In this document: piece by piece, positions 16,353 through 24,838 of the stretch
Layout of the letters: every line of letters starts with the position of its first letter
How positions within the stretch are numbered: the stretch's first letter is position 1
DNA from: Hyphomonadaceae bacterium
Lineage (GTDB): Bacteria > Pseudomonadota > Alphaproteobacteria > Caulobacterales > Hyphomonadaceae
Reading direction: 5' to 3'
DNA: 64,000 bases
Assembly (NCBI GenBank): GCA_024743315.1
Contig: JANSWU010000002.1
Coordinates: 372,001-436,000, forward strand
Program-made: the position numbers and the translations under genes
The notes under the pieces: generated by a model
What the model saw: only the letters and a program-made list of their open reading frames with translations
Database searches by the model: none
Told to the model about the DNA's origin: nothing

Positions 16353-16484
16353 ATGGCTGACAAAACCAAAACCCCGGAGCGCGAAGCAAGGCTGAAATCA
16401 GCCCTGCGGGACAATCTCAAGCGCCGCAAAGCGGCGTCGCGCAAGGCGAATACATCGGAACAGAAAAAGCCAGACCCGGCCTAG
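16353..16484 (+). CDS. Small basic conserved-type protein (43 aa)
   Basis: A 43-residue frame begins MADKTKTPEREARLKSAL, is rich in Lys/Arg/Ala and ends KKPDPA. The pattern (PxEREARLKxALRxNLKRRK) resembles short basic proteins that are frequent near murA in Caulobacterales. I recall the pattern rather than a named family. Its TAG stop shares the palindrome CTAG with the stop of the convergent LRAT-like gene, which supports it being real. Function unknown. Confidence 0.65.
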   Translation: MADKTKTPEREARLKSALRDNLKRRKAASRKANTSEQKKPDPA

Positions 16485-16858
16485 CGCCGTCCGCCAAACA
16501 CCATATCGGCGACGGTTCGCACGGTCGCCGAGGCGATCTGGACGGAGGTCGGCTTCTGACGATGACTCCAGCGCGAAAAGTGCGCGCAATTCGATTCGGT
16601 GAGGCGATAGGATTTGCCTTTGCCGCGCCGCGCGCGATTGGCGGCAATCACACCGTCGAGGCCATCAACGCGCTCACACAGGCGCACACGGCGCCCATTT
16701 GAGAATGCGACAATGGATTGTTCGACCACGCCGCCATGCTTGCGGGAATTCGAGATCACCGTGCCAGACGCGGTCACAATACCATAATGTGAGAGGCCGA
16801 TGCCAAAGGGAATCGCAACAACATCACCAGGTTCAAAGCCATAAGATCGTGCAGACAT
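16481..16858 (-). CDS. LRAT/NlpC-P60-like (NC domain) protein
   Basis: The 125-residue protein has the small LRAT-like NC fold: PGDVVAIPFG, then LSHYGIV (H about residue 23) and the NCAHFSRW motif near residue 90 with the nucleophile Cys. These residues are shared with NlpC/P60 and phospholipid acyltransferase relatives. It could act on lipids or on peptidoglycan amides. The start at 16858 follows the domain boundary; an in-frame ATG at 16927 would add 23 residues. It is divergent from murA with a 112-bp gap. Confidence 0.7.
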   Translation of the reverse strand: MSARSYGFEPGDVVAIPFGIGLSHYGIVTASGTVISNSRKHGGVVEQSIVAFSNGRRVRLCERVDGLDGVIAANRARRGKGKSYRLTESNCAHFSRWSHRQKPTSVQIASATVRTVADMVFGGRR

Positions 16859-16970
16859 GAGATTGGATATATCGATATTCGATAATTTGTCAAAGCCTAA
16901 ATCAAACCTGCTGCGGTGCTGCCGCATTTGCGCCTTTCGTTCGCCGTCCGCGTCGCTATAGACAGCGAGC

Positions 16971-18245
16971 ATGGACAGTTTGAAAATTACCGGTGGCCAG
17001 AAACTCAACGGGACCATTCCGATTTCTGGCGCCAAGAATTCCGCTTTGAAGCTCATGGCTGCGTGTCTGTTGACGCGAGAGCCACTGACCCTGACCAATA
17101 TGCCAAACCTCGCCGATACGCGCTTTTTGAGCCAGTTGCTGGCGAGCCTTGGCGTCGAGGTCTATTGGCCGAAGGGCGACAATGAGTGCCGGCTAAACGC
17201 TGCCGAGCTGACCTCGACCATCGCGCCTTATGATCAGGTCCGTAAAATGCGGGCGAGCTTTAACGTGCTCGGCCCGATGCTGGCGCGCGAAGGTCATGCG
17301 ACCGTGTCTTTGCCAGGCGGCTGCGCGATTGGCGCGCGCCCTGTGGATCTGCACTTGAAGGCTTTAGAAGCGCTCGGCGCGGATCTGAAAGTCGAAGCGG
17401 GGTATGTCAAAGCCGCGGCGATCCATGGCCTGAAGGGCGCGAAAGTGGTGTTTCCCTTCGTCTCTGTCGGCGCAACCGAGCATGCTATGCTTGCAGCGAC
17501 TTTGGCCCAGGGTGAAACCAAGCTCGAGAACGCCGCGCGTGAACCTGAAATCGCGGACCTTGCTGATTGCCTCAACAAGATGGGGGCAAAAGTCAGCGGG
17601 GCCGGCACTGCAACGATCCATATTGAGGGTGTCGACACCCTGAATGGAACGCAGCACTCGGTGATGCCGGATCGGATCGAGGCCGGAACCTATGCCATGG
17701 CCGCGGCGGCGGCTGGCGGGGATGTGACGCTCAAAGGCGCCCCGGTCGATGCGCTCGGCGCGTTGATTGACGCGCTGCAGCGCTGCGGCGTCGGAGTCGA
17801 GGCGAGTGAGGCGGACGCCACCATCCGCGTGCAGCGCAATGGCTCGGCGCTTCAAGCGATCAATGTCGATACGCAGCCACATCCAGGCTTTCCGACTGAT
17901 TTACAGGCGCAATTCATGGCCCTGATGTCGATTGCCGAGGGCACAAGCGTGATCCGCGAAAACATCTTTGAAAACCGCTTTATGCACGCGCCGGAATTGT
18001 CCCGGCTGGGCGCGGATATCCAAGTGCGCGGCAAGGAGGCCATCGTCAAAGGGGTGGCGCAATTGCGCGGTGCGCCGGTTATGGCGACCGACTTGCGCGC
18101 CTCTGTCTCACTCGTCATCGCTGGACTCGCTGCGGAAGGTGAGACACAGGTGAACCGGATCTATCATCTGGATCGCGGATTTGAACGATTGGAAGAGAAA
18201 CTCTCCGGCTGCGGCGCTCAGATTGAGCGGGTTGACGGAGACTAG
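16971..18245 (+). CDS. murA: UDP-N-acetylglucosamine 1-carboxyvinyltransferase
   Basis: The 424-residue enzyme catalyses the first committed step of peptidoglycan synthesis, adding enolpyruvate from PEP to UDP-GlcNAc. The catalytic cysteine lies in [10 protein letters not shown] (about residue 117), so the classic fosfomycin-target Cys is kept. The N-terminus [18 protein letters not shown] and the length are typical. It opens a run with DUF2948, hisD and UPF0262 in the usual alphaproteobacterial order. Confidence 0.97.
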   Translation: MDSLKITGGQKLNGTIPISGAKNSALKLMAACLLTREPLTLTNMPNLADTRFLSQLLASLGVEVYWPKGDNECRLNAAELTSTIAPYDQVRKMRASFNVLGPMLAREGHATVSLPGGCAIGARPVDLHLKALEALGADLKVEAGYVKAAAIHGLKGAKVVFPFVSVGATEHAMLAATLAQGETKLENAAREPEIADLADCLNKMGAKVSGAGTATIHIEGVDTLNGTQHSVMPDRIEAGTYAMAAAAAGGDVTLKGAPVDALGALIDALQRCGVGVEASEADATIRVQRNGSALQAINVDTQPHPGFPTDLQAQFMALMSIAEGTSVIRENIFENRFMHAPELSRLGADIQVRGKEAIVKGVAQLRGAPVMATDLRASVSLVIAGLAAEGETQVNRIYHLDRGFERLEEKLSGCGAQIERVDGD

Positions 18246-18253
18246 AGGCAAGC

Positions 18254-18706
18254 ATGGCTGAGGGCAGGGCATTGCGATTGATCGCAGAGGATACGGCTGA
18301 TCTGGAAGTGATTTCCAGCGCGGTACAAGATGCTGTTCTGAAAGCGGAAAACCTCAAATATGATCGCAAGCGTCGCCGCTTCACTTTGGAAGTGAACCGG
18401 TTTCAGTGGGAAGAGTCGAAATCCAAACGCGGGCCGCAAGGCCGGGTCCGAGCATTGCTTGCCATAGATGGCGTGCTCAGCGTCAAAACCCGGGCGATCA
18501 CCAAGGCCGACCCTGATCTCGTTCTGTCCATTCTGTCCATAACCTTCGCCCCCGCCGATGAGCCACCCGGCGGCAAGATCTCCATCCTTTTCGCAGGCGA
18601 CGGCGAACTGGCGCTTGAAGTTGAGGCGATTGATGCCACTTTGCTCGACAGCGCATATGAATGGACGACCCGGCAGCGCCCGGATCATGACAAGAAACGG
18701 CGATAG
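18254..18706 (+). CDS. DUF2948 family protein
   Basis: The 150-residue protein begins LRLIAEDTADLEVISSAVQDAV and contains RRRFTLEVNRF, matching DUF2948, which is found in alphaproteobacteria between murA and hisD. No catalytic motif is visible. It starts 8 bp after murA and ends 2 bp before hisD, so the genes are co-transcribed. Confidence 0.9.
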   Translation: MAEGRALRLIAEDTADLEVISSAVQDAVLKAENLKYDRKRRRFTLEVNRFQWEESKSKRGPQGRVRALLAIDGVLSVKTRAITKADPDLVLSILSITFAPADEPPGGKISILFAGDGELALEVEAIDATLLDSAYEWTTRQRPDHDKKRR

Positions 18707-18708
18707 CC

Positions 18709-20004
18709 ATGGCCCGCACATTTGACGCTCGTCTGCCGAGCTTTGAGTCTGAGTTTTCAGCCTTTCTGGCCGAACCCCGCGGCGCCGTCGAAGATGTCGC
18801 CGCAACGGTACGCGACGTAATCGCCGATGTGCGCGCCAATAGCGGTGAGGCTGTCGCGCGTTACACCGCCCAGTTTGATGGACTGACGCTCGATCCGACG
18901 ACCTTGCAATCAGACAATGTCGATCTGCATCGCCTCGCCCATGCCTGCCCGGATGATCTCAAAGCGGCTGTCGATTTCGCCGCCGAACGGATCGCAGCCT
19001 ATCACAGCAAACAACGCCCGGATGACCATCAATATACCGATGAAGCGGGCGTGCAGCTTGGCTGGCGCTGGACGGCACTCGACAGTGTCGGAGTGTACGT
19101 GCCAGGTGGGCTCGCTTCGTATCCAAGCTCGGTTTTGATGAACGCGGTGCCGGCCAAAATCGCCGGCGTGGAACGCGTGGTCATGGTCGCGCCAGCCCCG
19201 AAAGGCCAGCTTTCGCCCGCCGTTGCCTATGCCGCGCTGAAGGCCGGTGTGGATGAGTATTATCCGATTGGCGGGGCGCAAGCGGTTGCCGCTCTGGCCT
19301 ATGGCGCTGGGCGGCTAAAGCCTGTGGACAAAATTGTCGGGCCTGGAAACGCCTATGTTGCTGAAGCGAAGCGGCAGGTCTTCGGTCAAGTTGGCATTGA
19401 TACCATCGCCGGCCCTTCGGAAATTCTTGTGATCGCCGACGAAACCGCCAATCCTGCTTGGATTGCTGCCGATCTGTTAAGCCAGTCCGAGCATGATACG
19501 AGCTCACAATCCATCCTGATCACGGTGCAAGAGTCTGTGGCTAAGTCTGTGGAAGAGGCTGTGGAAAGTCAGTTGAAATCGCTCTCGACGGAAGCGCGGG
19601 CGCGTCAGGCCTGGGACACGCACGGGGCTTTTATCATCACGGACACGCTCGACCAGGCGGCAGATGTGGCCAACCAAATCGCGGCCGAGCATTTGGAGCT
19701 TGCGATTGTTGATCCGGAGGCTTTGCTGCCGAAGATCAAACACGCTGGGGCTGTTTTTCTCGGGCACCACACACCCGAAGCTTTGGGCGACTATGTGACG
19801 GGTTCTAATCATGTTTTGCCGACCAGTCGTGCGGCACGATTTAGCTCCGGCCTCGGTTTGTATGACTTTCTAAAAAGAATGAGTGTACAAAAGGCAGGTC
19901 CGGACGGATTCGCCGCTTTGGCGCCAGCCGCCCTGCGCCTCGCAGAGGCTGAAGGCTTGCCAGCGCACGCGCGGTCAGTTTCGATCCGGACGAATGAAGG
20001 CTAA
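18709..20004 (+). CDS. hisD: Histidinol dehydrogenase
   Basis: The 431-residue enzyme oxidises histidinol to histidine in two NAD-dependent steps. Visible signatures are YVPGGLASYPSSVLMN, VDKIVGPGNAYVAEAKRQVFG, IAGPSEILVIAD, the zinc/active-site region LLSQSEHD and GSNHVLPTSRAARFSSGL. Length is standard. It is embedded between DUF2948 and UPF0262 genes rather than in a his operon, as is usual in this class. Confidence 0.97.
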   Translation: MARTFDARLPSFESEFSAFLAEPRGAVEDVAATVRDVIADVRANSGEAVARYTAQFDGLTLDPTTLQSDNVDLHRLAHACPDDLKAAVDFAAERIAAYHSKQRPDDHQYTDEAGVQLGWRWTALDSVGVYVPGGLASYPSSVLMNAVPAKIAGVERVVMVAPAPKGQLSPAVAYAALKAGVDEYYPIGGAQAVAALAYGAGRLKPVDKIVGPGNAYVAEAKRQVFGQVGIDTIAGPSEILVIADETANPAWIAADLLSQSEHDTSSQSILITVQESVAKSVEEAVESQLKSLSTEARARQAWDTHGAFIITDTLDQAADVANQIAAEHLELAIVDPEALLPKIKHAGAVFLGHHTPEALGDYVTGSNHVLPTSRAARFSSGLGLYDFLKRMSVQKAGPDGFAALAPAALRLAEAEGLPAHARSVSIRTNEG

Positions 20005-20019
20005 GGCGCGAAAGAAGCA

Positions 20020-20508
20020 ATGACCGAACATCGACTGGTCAGCGTGGATATTGATGATGATACGCTCGCGGCGTCCGGCCCGGATGCTGAGCATGAGCGC
20101 CGCGTGGCGATTTTTGACCTGCTGGAAGAGAACAGTTTCGAAGTCGAAGGCAAGGATGACGGGCCTTATGCGCTCAAACTGTCCATGCAAGAGCGAAAAT
20201 TAGTATTTGAAATCAAGACTGAGGCTGGCGACCCGGTCCACATCTTTTTGCTTTCCATGACCCCATTTAGAGGCGTCATTCGCGATTATTTCATGATCTG
20301 TGAAAGCTATTATGACGCCATTCGCAGCTCGACCCCCCACCAGATTGAAGCCATCGATATGGCCCGGCGGGGCATTCACAATGAAGGCTCAGACCTGGTC
20401 GCTGAGCGCCTTGAAGGCAAAGTCAAAGTCGATTTTGATACGTCGCGTCGGCTATTCACGCTGATCTGTGCGTTACACCAAGGCCAGGTCCGCGGTCAGG
20501 TCCGCTAG
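20020..20508 (+). CDS. UPF0262 family protein
   Basis: The 162-residue protein contains [32 protein letters not shown] and a [26 protein letters not shown] core, which is diagnostic of UPF0262. It follows hisD by 15 bp. The family is confined largely to alphaproteobacteria and has no known function. Its stop overlaps the convergent metC-like stop as CTAG. Confidence 0.9.
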   Translation: MTEHRLVSVDIDDDTLAASGPDAEHERRVAIFDLLEENSFEVEGKDDGPYALKLSMQERKLVFEIKTEAGDPVHIFLLSMTPFRGVIRDYFMICESYYDAIRSSTPHQIEAIDMARRGIHNEGSDLVAERLEGKVKVDFDTSRRLFTLICALHQGQVRGQVR

Positions 20509-21653
20509 CGCTGCATTGCCGCAAAGGCCTGCTGCAAATCCGCGATCAGGTCGTCCGGATCTTCCAACCCAACATGAATACGCAGCAAGGGGCCGGGGCG
20601 GTCATGGATGCGGTCGCCCTCGATCCGATTGAGCTGGTCATCACACGGGATCAGCAAGCTTTCGAATCCGCCCCAGGAAAAGCCCATGCCAAACAGCGTC
20701 ATGGCTTCAAGGAAACGATCCAATTCTGCCTCACTGGTCTCTTTCAGAATGATCGAGAAAAGGCCATTTGCGCCGGTAAAATCGCGCTTCCAGAGGGCGT
20801 GATCAGGGTGACTCTCGAGCCCGGGGTGCAAGACACAGTCGACTTCCGAGCGTGTGGTGAGCCAATTTGCGAGCTTGTATCCGCTTGCCTCATGCTGTCT
20901 GAGCCGAGCGTGGAGGCTGCGCAGGCCGCGCAGCGCGGTATAGGCATCGTCCGGGCTCAGGGAAATACCCCAGTCTTCGCTGCACATGGCGATCTTATTC
21001 GCCAGACGCGGATCATTGGTCAGGACGGCGCCCCCTAAAGCATCCGCATGGCCGACAGGGTATTTGGTCAGCGCTTGCATGACCACGTCGACGCCGAGAT
21101 CCAAGGGGCGATGGAAGACCCCAACGCCCCATGTATTGTCGAACAGGGTGAGGAGTCCGCGGGCTTTGGCGACCTCGACAATGGCCGGCGTATCCATGAT
21201 ATCCATGGTCAGTGATCCGGGCGATTCCAGAAGAATGGCTTTGGTGTTTTCCTGCACCAGCGCTTCGATATCTTCGCCGATCGTCGGATTGAACCGCGTC
21301 GCACTGATGCCCATGGCAGACAGACGACGGGTGCAATAGCGCCGGCTTGGTCCATAAGCGCAATCGGGGATCAGGATATGATCTCCGGCCTCCAACAGTG
21401 CGCCCACCGCGAGCGCGATGGATTGCAAGCCATTGGCGGTGAGGCGGCAATGCGTGGCATTCTCCAGCGCGCACATGGCCGCCTCCAGTTCGCGGTGCAC
21501 GGTCAGCCCCATGCGGCCATAGACTTTGCCATCGCCATACAGGATCTCGCGGGTCGGCAGCAGCACGGTCGAGCCACGTTCCACGGGCGGATTTACGGTT
21601 TTGACCGGGCCGCGCTGTTTGCGCGTATGGATGAGTTTGGTGTCGTCTTTCAT
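20505..21653 (-). CDS. metC: Cystathionine beta-lyase (PLP-dependent)
   Basis: The 382-residue enzyme belongs to the Cys/Met metabolism PLP family. The PLP lysine lies in [11 protein letters not shown] and the cofactor aspartate in [12 protein letters not shown]; other marks are [13 protein letters not shown] and the C-terminal [27 protein letters not shown]. It should cleave cystathionine to homocysteine, although related lyases look similar. Its ATG overlaps the sseA stop (ATGA), the last step of a cysK-sseA-metC sulfur operon. Confidence 0.92.
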   Translation of the reverse strand: MKDDTKLIHTRKQRGPVKTVNPPVERGSTVLLPTREILYGDGKVYGRMGLTVHRELEAAMCALENATHCRLTANGLQSIALAVGALLEAGDHILIPDCAYGPSRRYCTRRLSAMGISATRFNPTIGEDIEALVQENTKAILLESPGSLTMDIMDTPAIVEVAKARGLLTLFDNTWGVGVFHRPLDLGVDVVMQALTKYPVGHADALGGAVLTNDPRLANKIAMCSEDWGISLSPDDAYTALRGLRSLHARLRQHEASGYKLANWLTTRSEVDCVLHPGLESHPDHALWKRDFTGANGLFSIILKETSEAELDRFLEAMTLFGMGFSWGGFESLLIPCDDQLNRIEGDRIHDRPGPLLRIHVGLEDPDDLIADLQQAFAAMQR

Positions 21654-22495
21654 GGCAAGGTCGCAATCGGATTGTCGGCATCAGACGCCCACTCGCTCCA
21701 CGAACCGTCGTAAAGACCGGCGGACCAATCGCCGAGACGGGCGAGGGCGAGGCTGATCACCGCCGCCGAGACGCCAGATCCGCATGTGGTGACGCTTGGT
21801 CTGTCGAGATAGGGCGCGAGTAGTGGCGATAGTTGTTGTTTCGATTTGAGCGTGCCGTCGGCGTCGAGCAGGCTGGTTACAGGCACGCAAATGCTTCCGG
21901 GGATGTGACCGGAGGGGAGGTCTGGGCGCGGCTCCGGCGAGGTGCCATCAAACCGGCCTTGCGCCCGGGCATCCAGGATTTGCGTGTCACCGAATTGGAC
22001 ATGACGGCGCATCGCGCTCATGTCTCTTATCAATTCCGGATTAAGGGTCGCCGCGAAAGATTTTTGTTCAGGTTGTGGGAGTTTTGTCGTGACCACACCG
22101 CCCGCCTTTTTCCAAGCCTGTAGACCACCATCAAGAACATGAATGCTTTCATGTCCCATCGCCCGGAACATCCACCAAACGCGGGCGGACGCGAAAAAGC
22201 CATTGCTGTCATACGCGATGACGTGGCTACTATTGTCTATGCCGAGCGCGCCGATGTGATCTGCGAATGTGGATGCAGATGGCAGCATGTGGCTGAGTGG
22301 TGTGTCAGGATCAGCGATCAAGTCGATATCGAAGTATGGAGCGCCTGGAATATGCTCGGCGCCATAGCACGCTTTGCCATTTGGCCGATCTTTCAAAAAT
22401 GGCGGCACCCAAGTGGCATCCACGACCATGATGTCAGGGCGCGCAAAATTGGCGCGGAGCCAATCTGCACTGACCAATGGATCGCGGTCGGACAT
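21650..22495 (-). CDS. sseA: 3-mercaptopyruvate sulfurtransferase
   Basis: The 281-residue protein has two rhodanese domains. The N-terminal one is inactive, with VVDATW and YDSNGFFASARVWWMFRAMGH. The C-terminal one has the active Cys in the TTCGSGVSA loop; the CG[S/T]G form favours mercaptopyruvate over thiosulfate. It transfers sulfane sulfur to acceptors. It starts 2 bp after cysK and overlaps metC, consistent with shared sulfur metabolism. Confidence 0.92.
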   Translation of the reverse strand: MSDRDPLVSADWLRANFARPDIMVVDATWVPPFLKDRPNGKACYGAEHIPGAPYFDIDLIADPDTPLSHMLPSASTFADHIGALGIDNSSHVIAYDSNGFFASARVWWMFRAMGHESIHVLDGGLQAWKKAGGVVTTKLPQPEQKSFAATLNPELIRDMSAMRRHVQFGDTQILDARAQGRFDGTSPEPRPDLPSGHIPGSICVPVTSLLDADGTLKSKQQLSPLLAPYLDRPSVTTCGSGVSAAVISLALARLGDWSAGLYDGSWSEWASDADNPIATLP

Positions 22496-22497
22496 GC

Positions 22498-23505
22498 CTA
22501 GCCCTCAAGCCAGGACGGGACCGGCAAGTCTTTTGAGCGCAGGAAGTCCGGATTGAACAGCTTGTCCTGATAGCGATTGCCATAGTCGCAAAGGATGGTC
22601 ACGATTGTGTGGCCGGGGCCCATATCCTTGGCCATTTTGACCGCGCCGGCCATGTTGATGCCAGCAGAGCCGCCAAGGCACAGTCCTTCTTTCTCGATCA
22701 GATCGAACAGGACGTCCAGGGCCTCGCGGTCGTGAACGCGATAGGCATAGTCAACCGTCAGTCCTTCAAGATTGGCGGTGATCCGGCTCTGGCCGATGCC
22801 TTCGGTCATCGACGTGCCTTCTGATTTCAGCTCGCCATTCTTGTAATATTCGTAGAGTGACGCCCCGCCTGGGTCTGCGATCCCGATCTTAACCCGGCCC
22901 TCAGATTTTTCCCGCAAAGACATGGCCGTTCCAGCCAGCGTGCCACCAGAGCCGACGGCGCAGATAAAGCCATCCACCTTGCCGTCCGTCTGCGCCCAGA
23001 TTTCAGGGCCCATGGTCTCGTAATGCGCTTTGCGATTGGCCTGATTGTCGAACTGGTTGGCCCAGATCGCGCCATTCGGTTCGCTTTCATTCAGTTCTTC
23101 AGCGAGGCGGCCGGAATAGCGCGCATAATGGTTCGGATTGGAATAGGGAACGGCATCCACTTCGACCAGTTTTGCCCCGAGATTCCGGACCGCATCCTTT
23201 TTCTCTTTCGATTGCGTGCGCGGCATCACAATGACCACCTTATAGCCAAGGGCGGCGCCCACCATGGCGAGACCGATTCCGGTGTTTCCAGCGGTGCCTT
23301 CAACAATTGTCCCGCCCGGCTTAAGGCGGCCGGACGCTTCGGCATCGCGGACCATGCCGAGCGCCGGGCGGTCTTTGACCGACTGACCAGGATTGAGGAA
23401 TTCGCATTTGCCGAGGATCTCGCAGCCGGTCGCCTCTGACAGACGATTGAGGCGCAGCAAGGGCGTGTTTCCGATAAGATCTAAGACGGACGTCGTGATG
23501 GTCAT
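22498..23505 (-). CDS. cysK: Cysteine synthase A (O-acetylserine sulfhydrylase)
   Basis: The 335-residue PLP enzyme makes cysteine from O-acetylserine and sulfide. Marks are LIGNTPLLRL, the PLP lysine in GQSVKDRPA, the substrate loop EGTAGNTGIG and the phosphate-binding VGSGGTLAGT. The C-terminus continues LFNPDFL, as in longer CysK-like proteins. I chose the ATG at 23505 (MTITTSVLDLIG) since upstream residues do not fit the family. It is the first gene of the cysK-sseA-metC operon. Confidence 0.92.
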   Translation of the reverse strand: MTITTSVLDLIGNTPLLRLNRLSEATGCEILGKCEFLNPGQSVKDRPALGMVRDAEASGRLKPGGTIVEGTAGNTGIGLAMVGAALGYKVVIVMPRTQSKEKKDAVRNLGAKLVEVDAVPYSNPNHYARYSGRLAEELNESEPNGAIWANQFDNQANRKAHYETMGPEIWAQTDGKVDGFICAVGSGGTLAGTAMSLREKSEGRVKIGIADPGGASLYEYYKNGELKSEGTSMTEGIGQSRITANLEGLTVDYAYRVHDREALDVLFDLIEKEGLCLGGSAGINMAGAVKMAKDMGPGHTIVTILCDYGNRYQDKLFNPDFLRSKDLPVPSWLEG

Positions 23506-23570
23506 GAGAGGCCTTTTCTTGTTCCGAAACACGCTAGGCTTAGCGCTGCGGAAATTCAACAGATATGCGG

Positions 23571-23602
23571 TGATCCAGATGGGGATGAGTTGCGTAGAAA
23601 CC
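23571..23602 (+). promoter_or_regulatory. Possible RpoE/ECF11-type promoter
   Basis: TGATCC at 23571-23576 is followed 16 bp later by CGTA (23593-23596), ending about 30 bp before the ChrR-like ATG. The TGATCC element recalls promoters recognised by the ChrR-controlled sigma factor of Rhodobacter. A single match, recalled from memory, is weak evidence. Confidence 0.35.
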
Positions 23603-23630
23603 TATAGAACAGACCAATGAGTTTTACTGA

Positions 23631-24152
23631 ATGAATTCTGACGCTTACCACGCCTTTATGCTCGATCATGCGAGCGGTGCCCTGTCAAATGACATGTCCC
23701 TCGCGGCTGAGCTGCATATTTTGCTGTCTGGAACCGGACGCGAAACGGCTGATATCTGGAGTTCGACCCGCGATGCAGTCGGTCTCTGGGCGAATGAGGT
23801 TCGTGCTTTAGAGCATGAATGTCTCCCTGAAGCACTCGAACTCGCCGTTGGCGATTTTGAGACCGTGCCGTGGAAGCGCGGCCTGTCTGGAGTCCATTAT
23901 GCCAAGCGCGGTCGTGGCAAGGGCAAACTGATGCGCCTGGATCCCGGCCAGGCAGCCCCAGAGCATAGCCACTCGGCGCTCGAGGCGACCGTTGTCCTCG
24001 AAGGCCAATTCGAAGACGGGCATGGTGTCTACCAGCGCGGGGATCTCGTCCTCGGACGCCCCGGCATTCGTCATCGTCCTGCCGCACATGGTGATAATAT
24101 GTGCATCTGTTACGTGGCGCAGGAAGCGCTGCCATTCTGGAGATTTAGTTGA
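23631..24152 (+). CDS. ChrR-like cupin protein with degenerate anti-sigma domain
   Basis: The 173-residue protein has the two-part ChrR layout: a short N-terminal anti-sigma region (1-55) and a cupin (75-165). The cupin metal ligands H112, H114, E118 and H148 are present. The N-terminal zinc site of true ChrR (His, His, Cys, Cys) is incomplete: H7 and H29 remain, but S33 and G36 replace the two cysteines. No ECF sigma gene is adjacent. It may be an orphan redox or singlet-oxygen sensor. It is coupled by TGATG to the next gene. Confidence 0.75.
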   Translation: MNSDAYHAFMLDHASGALSNDMSLAAELHILLSGTGRETADIWSSTRDAVGLWANEVRALEHECLPEALELAVGDFETVPWKRGLSGVHYAKRGRGKGKLMRLDPGQAAPEHSHSALEATVVLEGQFEDGHGVYQRGDLVLGRPGIRHRPAAHGDNMCICYVAQEALPFWRFS

Positions 24153-24835
24153 TGAAACGATTTGCGATTGCGGGCATTTTGGGGGCCTTTATCGCATTCG
24201 GAACACAGGCTGAGGAAACGGCTGAACTGACCTCGGCGCCCGCGCCCTGGATAGCATCCGATGGCGCGGTGATCGATTTCACGGTGCTACGCAAGGGCAA
24301 GCCGTTTGGTACCCATAAGCTGTCATTCGAGCGCGCAGATGATGGTCGCCTAGTGGTCACCACGGATGTCGACTTACAGGTCAAGTTCGGCCCAATCACA
24401 GCGTTTCGCTACCGACTGGATAGCGTTGAGGAATGGGTTGATGGACAGCTCGCTGCATTGAACGGAACATCTAATAATGATGGCCGCAAAGGCGAAGTTT
24501 CAGCTGCAGCGGAAGGTCAAGAGCTGATCGTCGAGAGCACCAAGTTTGACGGCACTTTGCCAGCGACAATTATTCCGTCGAGTCACTGGAACCGGTTGCA
24601 GGTCTATCAAGATCGCATGCTGTCGACCGAAACTGGAGAGGTTCTCGATATTGAGGTTGAGCGAATTGGCGAAGACACCGTCACGGTGAACGGTCAGGAC
24701 GTCGAAACAACGCATTACCGCCTGAAATCAGACCTAACGGTCGACCTCTGGTATGACACCCAGTCTCGCTGGGTGAAGCTCGCCTTTGAAGTGCGCGGCC
24801 AGGACATCGAGTATGTCCTCAACCGGCTCTACTAA
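24152..24835 (+). CDS. DUF6134-like exported protein
   Basis: The 227-residue protein has a signal peptide (MKRFAIAGILGAF to about residue 22) and a beta-rich body with FTVLRKGKPFGTHKLSF, YRLDSVEEW, HYRLKSD and LWYDTQSRWVKLAF. This pattern resembles the DUF6134 family of periplasmic proteins. The ATG at 24152 overlaps the ChrR-like stop (TGATG), so the two form one operon. Function is unknown. It ends 3 bp from the convergent cyclopropane synthase gene. Confidence 0.72.
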   Translation: MKRFAIAGILGAFIAFGTQAEETAELTSAPAPWIASDGAVIDFTVLRKGKPFGTHKLSFERADDGRLVVTTDVDLQVKFGPITAFRYRLDSVEEWVDGQLAALNGTSNNDGRKGEVSAAAEGQELIVESTKFDGTLPATIIPSSHWNRLQVYQDRMLSTETGEVLDIEVERIGEDTVTVNGQDVETTHYRLKSDLTVDLWYDTQSRWVKLAFEVRGQDIEYVLNRLY

Positions 24836-24838
24836 AAT

